Origin: Psychrobacter sp. UBA3483
GTDB taxonomy: Bacteria > Pseudomonadota > Gammaproteobacteria > Pseudomonadales > Moraxellaceae
Length of the DNA stretch: 42,209 nucleotides
Assembly (NCBI RefSeq): GCF_002377905.1
Contig: NZ_DFQS01000030.1
Location: forward strand, 1-42,209
Direction of reading: 5' to 3'
Within the stretch, counting starts at the first letter, position 1, and each line of letters starts with the position of its first letter. Both the position numbers and the translations under genes were made by a program. Under the pieces are notes generated by a model. The model made no database searches. It saw nothing but the letters and a program-made list of their open reading frames with translations, and was not told the origin of the DNA. Shown piece by piece: positions 34,618 to 41,939 of the stretch.

Positions 34618-35479
34618 TATCCTCAGTATCAGTTCCTGCTACTAAAAAAGTAGGCTGCTCATTTTGGGGTTTTGTTAAAATCTCTGTATCTGTTAGACGT
34701 GCATAAATCTCGATTAGATTACCATCAGGGTCTTTTAGCCATAATTCATGTAACGGTGTGCCTTTCCAAGTGGTTCTCGGTGGTTTAAAAACAGTTAAGC
34801 CAGCATCTTTTGCGCTAAAAAAAGCATCAATAACTTCTTGCTGGTTATTCACATTTACCCCTAAATGATAAAGCGTGTCATGATTAAGCTCTTTACCATC
34901 AGAGACGACCAGAACCATATTCAAGTTTAGGTCTGGGCGAATAAAGGTCGCATATCGATGGGTCCACTCTTTTGGCCACGTGTTTAATAACCAGCTATAA
35001 AACGCCGTACTCTTCGCTAAATCATTGACTCGAATACTAGTATGAGACTCTATAGAATCGATACCAGATGGCATTTTTATTAGCTCCGCCAATACTAAAA
35101 TTCGTTGTCGCAACTGATCTCTCACCATTCTAAAACGCTCAAGTGCTTCGTCTGACGAACTTGAACCAATTGCAGGATCGATTAGCGGCCAGTGCAGCCG
35201 TTGAACATCTCTTGAAAAAATAGGACAGACCTCTTCAGCACACAGAGTTATAACAGCATCTACAAGGTGGGTGTCTAGCTCCTCAACTGCTTTGGCATGT
35301 TGTTGACTGATATCAATACCTAACTCTGCCATCACCTTAATGGCATAAGGATTAAGGTTAGATGGTATAGATCCAGCGCTCGTAACCTGGATGCTTTCTG
35401 GCAGATAATATCTGGCCAATCCTTCAGCGATTTGGCTTCGGGCCGAATTAGCGACACAAAGAAATAGGATGTTTTTCAT
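34604..35479 (-). CDS. Fusion of thioredoxin-type ArsC with a VOC (glyoxalase/ArsI-like) domain
   Basis: 291 residues from the ATG at 35479 (MKNILFLCVANSARS). A longer frame to 35596 is unlikely to be used. Residues 1-135 are a low-molecular-weight-phosphatase-type arsenate reductase with Cys 8-x5-Arg 14, the resolving Cys 80 and Cys 85 (LCAEEVC) and DP at 101-102. Residues 141-262 are a VOC domain with likely metal ligands His 146, His 205 and Glu 257. It resembles the C-As lyase ArsI but lacks the paired cysteines that ArsI uses to bind organoarsenicals, so its substrate is open. First gene of the ars operon; a different ArsC type is encoded two genes downstream. Confidence 0.88.
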   Translation of the reverse strand: MKNILFLCVANSARSQIAEGLARYYLPESIQVTSAGSIPSNLNPYAIKVMAELGIDISQQHAKAVEELDTHLVDAVITLCAEEVCPIFSRDVQRLHWPLIDPAIGSSSSDEALERFRMVRDQLRQRILVLAELIKMPSGIDSIESHTSIRVNDLAKSTAFYSWLLNTWPKEWTHRYATFIRPDLNLNMVLVVSDGKELNHDTLYHLGVNVNNQQEVIDAFFSAKDAGLTVFKPPRTTWKGTPLHELWLKDPDGNLIEIYARLTDTEILTKPQNEQPTFLVAGTDTEDSDVN

Positions 35480-35652
35480 AGTAAGCCCTGTAAATACACA
35501 CGATTGATTTGCTTGCTTTGATAAACATGCGACATATGCTTGATAATATAAATTATCTATACCAATCAGATGGTTCATCAGGATTCTAATGAACAAATCA
35601 CATAAACATTTTCATCGAACTTTTTTTAAAAGTATAGTATTAATTGTTTCTA

Positions 35653-35688
35653 TATGTCTAATAATATAGACATAATGAGATAAATCAA
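35653..35688 (-). promoter_or_regulatory. ArsR-type operator/promoter of the ars operon
   Basis: Half-sites TATGTCTA (35653-35660) and TAGACATA (35667-35674) are perfect inverted repeats around a 6-base spacer. On the minus strand TTGATT (35683-35688) and TATTAT (35661-35666), 16 bases apart, form the promoter. It lies about 180 bases upstream of the ArsC-VOC gene and duplicates the site before arsR, including the flanking ATAAATCAAGA. Confidence 0.75.
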
Positions 35689-35904
35689 GACTATCCTGAC
35701 ATTAGCTTTAAGTTGTCCGTCAATTCTAGCTCGATATATTTAGGATTTACTATGATATAGCCTGTAAGCTTTTAATTGAAATAGCTAGCTCATGTATAAC
35801 TGTTTACGATGCACTTTAGGGTATAGCTTTTGAAACCATTTTTCTTTATATTGTCACTTAGACAGGCTGGGCATTTGAACCACCACCCGGATATAAATGT
35901 AGCT

Positions 35905-36735
35905 ATGAATAAAACAACTTTTAAAATATCGAAGATGGACTGCCCTTCGGAGGAAAACCTAATCCGAATGAAATTAGAGGGCCACTCGAATATTGAACAT
36001 CTTGAGTTCGACATTCCTAACCGTCAATTAACTGTGTTTCATCATGACAATATAGAAGGGATAGAGACTGCTATTCATGACCTAAAATTAGGAGACACCC
36101 TACTCTCGACCGAAACCATTGACCCCTCTGATCCCAACAATAATTTTAAAATTGATGCTGACTCTAGTCACAAAAAAGATGCTGAGCAAAGAAAGCTACT
36201 ATGGATAGTGCTGGTCATTAACTTTGCTTTCTTTATTATTGAAATGAGCACGGGACTGATTTCTCGTTCGATGGGGTTGGTCGCCGACAGCTTAGATATG
36301 TTAGCAGATAGCTTCGTGTACGGAATTAGCTTATTTGCGGTCGGTGGAACGGTCATTAAGAAAAAACGGATTGCTAGAATTGCCGGATATTTTCAAATTA
36401 CGCTAGCGATTCTTGGTTTTTTAGAAGTACTAAGACGTTTCTTTGGCAATGAGCAGTTACCTGACTTTTCTACCATGATAGTCATATCGATTCTTGCGCT
36501 AATTGCAAACTCGATTTGCCTCTATTTACTACAAAAATCGAAAAGCAAAGAAGAAGCCCATATGCAAGCCAGTATGATTTTCACTTCAAACGATGTGATT
36601 ATCAATTTAGGGGTAATTGTTGCAGGGATTTTGGTTAATTGGTTACACTCTAGTACGCCTGATTTGATTATTGGTAGCATCGTATTTGCTTTAGTTATTC
36701 AGGGCGCCTTTAGAATATTGAAGTTGAGTAAGTAG
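35905..36735 (+). CDS. Cation diffusion facilitator-like transporter with HMA-like N-terminal domain
   Basis: 276 residues from the ATG at 35905 (MNKTTFKISKMDCPSEENLIR). An upstream ATG at 35830 adds 25 doubtful residues. Residues 1-70 form a ferredoxin-like heavy-metal-associated domain with DCPSEE in place of the usual CxxC. After a linker, six hydrophobic helices follow. The second helix carries LVADSLDMLADS where CDF proteins have the HxxxD metal ligands; here Asp replaces His. The fifth helix has FTSNDVII instead of a canonical HxxxD. The export substrate is therefore uncertain (perhaps Fe, Mn, Cd or Zn). It is divergent from the ars operon, with about 425 bases between the start codons. 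Confidence 0.82.
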   Translation: MNKTTFKISKMDCPSEENLIRMKLEGHSNIEHLEFDIPNRQLTVFHHDNIEGIETAIHDLKLGDTLLSTETIDPSDPNNNFKIDADSSHKKDAEQRKLLWIVLVINFAFFIIEMSTGLISRSMGLVADSLDMLADSFVYGISLFAVGGTVIKKKRIARIAGYFQITLAILGFLEVLRRFFGNEQLPDFSTMIVISILALIANSICLYLLQKSKSKEEAHMQASMIFTSNDVIINLGVIVAGILVNWLHSSTPDLIIGSIVFALVIQGAFRILKLSK

Positions 36736-36810
36736 CTTAATTAAACCGCTAAGTGTAAAGTAACTGGGTTTGAAGCAAATAAACATCATAAGGATATGAG
36801 ACCTCAAGCA

Positions 36811-36939
36811 ATGATTGAACAAACTTTAAATCTAGTCACCACCAAAGACCATCAGCAAGTTGCCGTTTGGCGAATAATAGATGATGAAGTCTTTGATAAG
36901 AATCTGGGAGACCTTCCTAAATTTTGTGTAAGTATTTAA
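36811..36939 (+). pseudogene. Remnant of an unidentified gene, N-terminal 42 codons
   Basis: An ATG-started frame (MIEQTLNLVTTKDHQQVAVW) breaks off where the IS256-type end begins at about 36908; the last codons come from the IS sequence. The start is reminiscent of alpha/beta hydrolase N-termini but this is too short to assign. It is probably a gene cut by an insertion or deletion. Confidence 0.35.
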
Positions 36940-36975
36940 TCTAAACGTCAGTTACACAGAATCTGGGATGGTCTC
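36908..36975. mobile_element. Relict of two IS256-type ends facing each other (68 bp)
   Basis: Bases 36908-36931 (GAGACCTTCC... to TGTGTAA) and the reverse complement of 36952-36975 agree at 20 of 24 positions. The pattern, ending in TGTGTAA and starting GAGACC, resembles IS256-family termini. Only 20 bases lie between them, so the interior has been deleted. The family assignment is tentative. Confidence 0.5.
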
Positions 36976-36976
36976 T

Positions 36977-37153
36977 TCAAGTCCTCACTAGCGCACCGAT
37001 CATAGATAGAATATCTATGGTAAGTACATCATGAAGTACACTGTGGCTATCTCAGCAAGTTGAAACCTTAATACCATTAGCTCACAGCCAAAGATTCAAG
37101 TCCTCACTAGGGAACCGAACCAGTGAAAGCACTTGACTGGTTCGCTAGGGTAT
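36977..37153 (-). repeat. Right inverted repeat bracketing the arsenic module
   Basis: The inverted counterpart of 29761-29923, best matched over 36992-37153. It holds two direct copies of TTCAAGTCCTCACTAG (36977-36992 and 37095-37110) about 118 bases apart; the left repeat has one. A 9-bp hairpin (CGAACCAGT against ACTGGTTCG) lies at about 37115-37145. Confidence 0.75.
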
Positions 37154-37164
37154 ACCCTAAAAAA

Positions 37165-37228
37165 CTTCCGCCAGTTGTCTGATTAAAATCTCCCAAGTTT
37201 AAGTGTACGGGATTGACAGCAGGGATCA
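37165..37228 (+). mobile_element. IS3-family right-end relict
   Basis: Bases 37182-37228 closely repeat the right end of the IS3 element at 39780-39825 (AAAATCTCCCAAGTTTA, ...ACGG.ATTGAC.GCAGGG.TCA). Just upstream the codons for FRQLSD and a stop resemble the OrfB C-terminus. Everything further upstream of this copy has been lost. Confidence 0.7.
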
Positions 37229-37333
37229 GTGTGTCTAAGGCTTCCTAGGTAGATTTGGGCAACTTGAGGTTTGGTAAATTCTAACGTACGGATTAAAACC
37301 ACCTAGCTAGCCGGATATCCCTTGCCTTACTAT

Positions 37334-38398
37334 TTACAGGTTCGGGTTCACAATAATTTTCACTGCTGATTCATTGTTGTGAATTAAAGTCTCAAAGCCT
37401 TTAGCAATCAAGTCATCCAATTTGATACGTTGAGTAATAAAGGGCTCAAGGTTCACTAAGCCATCTTCGACCAATTTGATGGTTTCTTGATGATTGTTTA
37501 CATAACCAATAGTCCCACGTACATCGAGCTCCTTCATGACTACGCTATGTACATTTACGGAAGCTGGGTGGCTCCAGATAGAGACAATCACAACCACACC
37601 AGTAGGTTTAGTAAGTTCAACCAGCGAGTCCAATACCTTATTGACGCTGGTGCATTCAAAAGCCACGTCCACACCGCGGTTATCCGTAAGCATCATGACT
37701 TCTTCAGTCAAATCTACTTCAGTCGGATCTAAAATGTAATCGGCAATCCCACTTTCTTTAGCCTTCTCTTTGCGCTTGGTACTCAATTCAGTGAGAATGA
37801 CGGTAATGCCTTTGGCTTTTAAAACTGCCGCCAATAACAATCCAATCGGACCACCGCCACCGACCAAAGCAACATCACCTGCTTTGGCGCCACTGCGCAC
37901 AAAAGCATGATAGCCAACGGCTAACGGTTCAATCAAGGCTGCTTGATCTAATGGTATTTTATTAGAGATAGGATGTACCCAGCGGCGCTTGACCGCAATT
38001 TTTTCAGACAAACCACCACCGCGACCACCAAGACCAATGAAGTTCATATCTTTTGATAAGTGATAATTCTCACCAGGCGCGGTAGAAACATCATCAGCGA
38101 TAATATATGGTTCAACCACGACATGCTGACCGATCTCAATATCATCAACACCCTCACCAATAGCATAAACGACGCCTGAGAATTCATGACCCATAGTGAT
38201 TGGGGCAGACTCTCCTGAGATTGGGTGAGGATGACCGCAAGGGGGAATAAAAATAGGACCTTCCATAAACTCATGCAAGTCGGTACCACAGATGCCACAC
38301 CAAGCGACATCGATTCCAACGGTACCCGACTCTACAGTAGGCTCTGGAATATCTTCAATACGAATATCGCCTTTGTCATAAAAACGTGCCGCTTTCAT
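37334..38398 (-). CDS. Zinc-dependent alcohol dehydrogenase, 2,3-butanediol dehydrogenase-like
   Basis: 354 residues, starting MKAARFYDKGDIRIEDIPEP after a good AAGGAG ribosome site. Catalytic zinc ligands are seen in WCGICGTDLHE (Cys 37) and GHEFSG (His, Glu at about 71-72). The segment EFMEGPIFIPP and the later IGYVNNH and TQRIKLDDLIAKGFETLI closely follow Bacillus BdhA. The cofactor site is VALVGGGGPIGLLLAAVLKA. It interconverts acetoin and butanediol or a similar polyol with NAD. An IS1-like end lies only about 33 bases upstream, so its promoter may be derived from or altered by that insertion. Confidence 0.88.
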   Translation of the reverse strand: MKAARFYDKGDIRIEDIPEPTVESGTVGIDVAWCGICGTDLHEFMEGPIFIPPCGHPHPISGESAPITMGHEFSGVVYAIGEGVDDIEIGQHVVVEPYIIADDVSTAPGENYHLSKDMNFIGLGGRGGGLSEKIAVKRRWVHPISNKIPLDQAALIEPLAVGYHAFVRSGAKAGDVALVGGGGPIGLLLAAVLKAKGITVILTELSTKRKEKAKESGIADYILDPTEVDLTEEVMMLTDNRGVDVAFECTSVNKVLDSLVELTKPTGVVVIVSIWSHPASVNVHSVVMKELDVRGTIGYVNNHQETIKLVEDGLVNLEPFITQRIKLDDLIAKGFETLIHNNESAVKIIVNPNL

Positions 38399-38430
38399 AT
38401 AAATCTCCTTTGATTGTCATTAAAAAAATA

Positions 38431-38457
38431 TTGGATGGTGCATCAAAAATTATGCTG
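38431..38457 (+). mobile_element. IS1-family-like end upstream of the butanediol dehydrogenase gene
   Basis: GGATGGTGCATC...TATGCTGG resembles, in inverted orientation, the IS1 end at 40562-40585 and the one at 41462. It could be the other end of the IS1 element now interrupted by the IS3 copy, or a solo end. Confidence 0.4.
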
Positions 38458-38571
38458 GCATCAAACGTAGCCATAATGGATGATTGTAAATATTTGGCTG
38501 AGCAGATAAAAAATAGGCATAGATGCCCTAACCTCAAAATCATTATCCACTGCCAAAGCAAGATTGCAACC

Positions 38572-38634
38572 GTGAGCTACACACATATAAGCCTAAGAGA
38601 ACGATATCAGATTTATGGCATTAAAAGGGCATAA
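38572..38634 (+). mobile_element. IS30-family transposase, N-terminal fragment
   Basis: Codons from the GTG at 38572 read VSYTHISLRERYQIYGIKRA then a stop, the typical HTH start of IS30 transposases. It is fused directly to the IS3 OrfA remnant. Only about 20 codons remain. Confidence 0.55.
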
Positions 38635-38640
38635 CATGGC

Positions 38641-38910
38641 AGTCAATTTGTAGTAGAAGCTGTCAAAAAGATAACAGACAACAATCGTAACTTGAGTGCA
38701 ACTGTTCAGCAGCTCGAAATAGAGATGCAAACGCTCTCAAATTGGCATAACAAAGCCAATCAAGGCAAGCTTGTAGGAACAAAGCAGTATGACCCTGAAC
38801 TTATGAGTGCGCTTGAAGAGGTAAAACGCCTAAAGCGACAGCTTAAAGTTGCCGAATAGGAGCGCGAGATCTTAAAAAAGGCGACGGCGTACTTCGCGAA
38901 AAACAGTTAG
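38641..38910 (+). pseudogene. IS3-family OrfA, N-terminally truncated with internal stop
   Basis: The frame reads QFVVEAVKKITDNNRNLSA and TLSNWHNKANQGK, then YDPELMSALEEVKRLKRQLKVAE, an in-frame TAG at 38857-38859, and EREILKKATAYFAKNS before a stop at 38908-38910. The TAG replaces what is normally a Glu codon. The leucine-zipper region used for OrfA dimerisation is interrupted, so the gene is dead. Confidence 0.8.
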
Positions 38911-38960
38911 TAAAGTACGCCTTTATCAAAGACAACCAGCAAATCTTTAGCATCAGTAGG

Positions 38961-39779
38961 ATGTGCCGCGTACTTAGCGTTAAACCATCGAGCTACTACG
39001 ACTGGCTGAGTCGTGATATCAGCTGTCAGCAGGTACACCGTAATCAGTGCGAGCTACTAGTTAAAGCCGCTCATAGTGAGACTCATGAGCGCTATGGTGT
39101 TGAGCGTCTGCATGCAACGCTCACCGAGCAAGGGTATGATATTAGTCTATACATGGTCAGAAGCATCAAAGAGGAACACGGCATCAAATGCCGTCGTCAT
39201 AAGCGCTTTAAAGTCACCACTGACTCTAATCATCACAAACTGGTCTATCCAAACGTGCTCGATCAGAAGTTTGACACCAATCGCCCTAACCAAGCATGGG
39301 TAAGCGATATTACTTATATCTGGACACATGAGGGCTGGTTGTATTTAGCGGGAGTCAAAGACTTATATACCAAAGAGCTGGTCGGTTACGCTATTAACAA
39401 ACGCATGACCGCAGATTTGGTCTGTCGCGCATTGAACATGGCCATCAGGAATAAACGTCCAAACAAAGGGCTAATCGTTCACTCTGACAGAGGCAGCCAG
39501 TATTGCAGCCATGCCTACCACAAGATCGTTAAGCAGCATCAGTTTACAGGTTCAATGAGCGCTAAAGGTAATTGCTTCGACAATGCTCCAATAGAAAGCT
39601 TCTGGGGCATATTGAAGAATGAGTTGGTATATCATAAGGATTATAAAACTAGATTTGCCGCCATTACCGATATCATTAGATACATCGAGCTATATTACAA
39701 CCAGACTAGGATTCAAAAGGGCTTGAGCTATAAATCGCCAAGACAGATGTGGTTTGATTATTATCGTCAAGCTGCGTAA
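38961..39779 (+). CDS. IS3-family transposase OrfB
   Basis: 272 residues from the ATG at 38961. The frame is open further upstream (KYAFIKDNQQIFSISRM), as in OrfB made by programmed frameshift from OrfA. The HTH_21 region (YGVERLHATLTEQGYDIS) and the integrase core follow, with the DDE triad in WVSDITYIW, LIVHSDRGSQYCS and NAPIESFWG. It is complete to the C-terminus (YYRQAA), and its stop lies in the right inverted repeat. Without a working OrfA the element is probably immobile. Confidence 0.9.
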   Translation: MCRVLSVKPSSYYDWLSRDISCQQVHRNQCELLVKAAHSETHERYGVERLHATLTEQGYDISLYMVRSIKEEHGIKCRRHKRFKVTTDSNHHKLVYPNVLDQKFDTNRPNQAWVSDITYIWTHEGWLYLAGVKDLYTKELVGYAINKRMTADLVCRALNMAIRNKRPNKGLIVHSDRGSQYCSHAYHKIVKQHQFTGSMSAKGNCFDNAPIESFWGILKNELVYHKDYKTRFAAITDIIRYIELYYNQTRIQKGLSYKSPRQMWFDYYRQAA

Positions 39780-40511
39780 CTAAAATCTCCCAAGTTTATG
39801 TATACGGATTTGACGGCAGGGGTCATTGACATAGAAGAATACCAAATCAAACACCTTAAAGTGGTTATCAAACTTCTTTGAGAAGCAGCAGGTCTTTCGA
39901 ACGGCTCGTCGCAATCGGTGCCTAAGGCGACAGTTATTACCTTCTATGCCTACCGTATGCTGCTTGCCGATTTGTTTCTTGTCAGGCTTGAATGCGGTTA
40001 TAAAGCTATCCCAGTTATCCATGCTAATAGAGCCATAGCTGACTTTCAGTTGTTTAAGACGGGCTCTTAGCTTCTTAGCTGTTTTCAGGTCACGTTTGCC
40101 CCAGACATAAGCGACAATCTCATTGGTAGCGCGGTCATAAGCATAAATAAGCCAAACTTTACGCTTCTTGCGATACACGTAAGTCCAAAACTCATCAACC
40201 TCTAAGCGTTCATAATAGCGCTTCTTAGGCGCAATCTTATAAACAGATGAGCCTATGGTGCTAAGCACTTTACCAATGCTAACTGAGGCTATAATAGCAA
40301 TGTCTCTGACGCCACAGCCTCTCACTGTCATTAGCCGTATTTTATCTTCTATTCTAGAGTGACAGCCGTTATAAGTTAGGGCATGATCGCCAATAAACTG
40401 GCGTTTGCAGTCCTTACATTGATAGTTCTGCTTGCCATAGCTTTTTTTGCCGTGTATCGAAAAACTGGGACTGTGACAGTCGGGGCAATTGATCTGTATT
40501 TGTGTCTTCAT
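39780..40511 (-). CDS. IS1-family transposase, C-terminus altered by IS3
   Basis: 243 residues. The N-terminal zinc finger (CPDCHSPSFSIHGKKSYG..YQCKDCKRQF, four Cys), an InsA-like HTH and the IS1 DDE core (VDEFWTYVYRKK, SMDNWDSF, HTVGIEGNNCRLRHRLRRA) are all in one frame, as in single-frame IS1 members. The natural end FDLVFFYVN is followed by 14 residues read from the IS3 right end, so the last few codons and the IS1 right end were replaced. Activity is doubtful. Confidence 0.85.
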   Translation of the reverse strand: MKTQIQINCPDCHSPSFSIHGKKSYGKQNYQCKDCKRQFIGDHALTYNGCHSRIEDKIRLMTVRGCGVRDIAIIASVSIGKVLSTIGSSVYKIAPKKRYYERLEVDEFWTYVYRKKRKVWLIYAYDRATNEIVAYVWGKRDLKTAKKLRARLKQLKVSYGSISMDNWDSFITAFKPDKKQIGKQHTVGIEGNNCRLRHRLRRAVRKTCCFSKKFDNHFKVFDLVFFYVNDPCRQIRIHKLGRF

Positions 40512-40585
40512 AACCTCAAATATATCATCTTGCTTTGGCTGTCACCCTCCTTTCATCTCCTCAGCATACTTTCTGACACACCACC
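40512..40585 (-). mobile_element. IS1-family left end
   Basis: This sequence upstream of the IS1 transposase ends with an inverted repeat at 40562-40585 (CACACCACC at the outer edge). The same stretch recurs at 41866-41931, which fixes the element border at about 40585. Confidence 0.75.
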
Positions 40586-40749
40586 ACTTTTTGAATACCT
40601 TAATAGGTCTTTACTTACAAACGCGCGCTGATACAGACGTATCGTTCTAGGATGCGTTACGAAAAAGTAATGAGCGCTAAAAATAAACTGGGCTCTAAAC
40701 CGTTCTAGTCATTTGAAAATAAAACTGTCATACTTTTAAATTGAATCTG

Positions 40750-41454
40750 CTACACCCCAAGTAATCGCCCAATAAGTGATGTTGCGACCATGGCCAATAC
40801 ACCCCACACGACGACGCGAGTGACAGCAGGGAGAGTGGGTGCACCGCCCAAGCGCGCCGATACCATGCCAAGTAGGACTAAGCCGACTATGGTCAGCGCG
40901 GCCAATGACCAAACAAGGATCTGGGCTGGAAACACCAAGATGCCGATGACAGGAAATATGGCACCAGTACTAAAGGCCAATGCGGAGGCAATGGAAGCTT
41001 GCAGGGGCTTTGCTTGACTGATTTCAGTTAGCCCTATCTCGTCACGAGAATGAGCCTCAAGTGCATCGTGCTCAGTTAAGGCGACAGCAACTTGGTGTGC
41101 TAAGTCTTGATCAAGTCCACGCTGCTTATAAATTGTTGTCAGCTCGACAAGCTCCCGCTCAGGATTATGCGCCAGCTCGTAAAGCTCTTTTTTTAAATCA
41201 GCCTTTTCAGTATCTGCTTGTGAGGACACAGAGATATACTCACCAGCCGCCATCGATAAAGCCCCTGCAGTCAGTGACGCCAATCCTGTCAGTAATAAGG
41301 TTTGGCTGCTCGCGTTTGCGGCGGCAACACCAACCAGTAAACTGGCGGTAGAAATGAGTCCATCATTGGCGCCAAGTACCGCTGCTCTGAGCCATTGACT
41401 CCGGTTACTTAGGTGCGGCTCATCGTGAATAGAGTATGACATAGACATCCTCAA
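40750..41454 (-). CDS. VIT1/CCC1-family iron/manganese transporter
   Basis: A 234-residue membrane protein with five predicted helices. The N-terminal LRAAVLGANDGLISTASLLVGVAAA, then AGALSMAAGEYISVSSQADTEKADLKKEL and a helical cytoplasmic hairpin rich in acidic and His residues (LTEHDALEAHSRDEIGL), are characteristic of the VIT family. Members move Fe2+ or Mn2+ out of the cytosol. It is isolated between an IS1 end (40585) and an IS1-derived element (41462), so it may have been carried as a composite. Confidence 0.9.
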   Translation of the reverse strand: MRMSMSYSIHDEPHLSNRSQWLRAAVLGANDGLISTASLLVGVAAANASSQTLLLTGLASLTAGALSMAAGEYISVSSQADTEKADLKKELYELAHNPERELVELTTIYKQRGLDQDLAHQVAVALTEHDALEAHSRDEIGLTEISQAKPLQASIASALAFSTGAIFPVIGILVFPAQILVWSLAALTIVGLVLLGMVSARLGGAPTLPAVTRVVVWGVLAMVATSLIGRLLGV

Positions 41455-41461
41455 AAAATAC

Positions 41462-41931
41462 GGTGGTGTTCTAAAAAGTATGCTGGCGATAAAATCAATA
41501 AGAAATCTATGCTAAGTTCTCTGATTCTATAGGGCTTTCAAGGCTTCAAGAATTGTTCAAATTTTAATCAAGTTAAAGATTCAGTTCCGAATTTGAGAGC
41601 GATATTAGAGATCAGTTAACCTATACAATCTGCACTATAACTTATTAGGTAGTGGATCCCTCAATATTATAGTGCTCGAAATATTATTAATATCTATAAT
41701 TACTATGGGTTTATTTAAATCTTATGAGTCGAGAAAGCTCTATATGCTACTATTTATATAGTGTAGAAGACTGAGGTATGAAGTTTACTTTCCTTAGGTG
41801 ACGTTGTTAATATCGGGGTTTCTTTAAACCGGGACTGTGACAGTCGGGGCAGCTGATATCTACTCAAATATATCATCTTGCCTCGGCTGTCACCCTCCTT
41901 TATTCCCCAGCATACTTTCTGACACACCACC
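41462..41931. mobile_element. IS1-derived non-autonomous element (about 470 bp)
   Basis: Inverted ends GGTGGTGTTCTAAAAAGTATG (41462 onward; shown in part) and the reverse complement of 41908-41931 match. The right 110 bases repeat the start region of the IS1 element at 40457-40585, including the zinc-finger codons for GQDC-like residues, but lack about 16 bases with the start codon. The interior (41487-41820) is AT-rich without a gene. It looks like a decayed IS1 copy or a MITE derived from it. Confidence 0.65.
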
Positions 41932-41939
41932 GAGTTTTT

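Larger units (their letters stand above)
38640..39825 (+). mobile_element. IS3-family insertion sequence, left end lost
   Basis: It contains a degraded orfA, an intact orfB and a clear right end (39780-39825, finishing GGGGTCA). The left inverted repeat and the first orfA codons are missing, replaced by IS30-like sequence. It cannot transpose as a normal unit. Its right end cuts the last codons of the IS1 transposase gene. Confidence 0.85.

Noticed and set aside
38386..38634. 82-codon frame between the dehydrogenase gene and IS3
   Set aside because: Only its last 20 codons are recognisable (IS30 start); the rest looks like chance reading through IS remnants.
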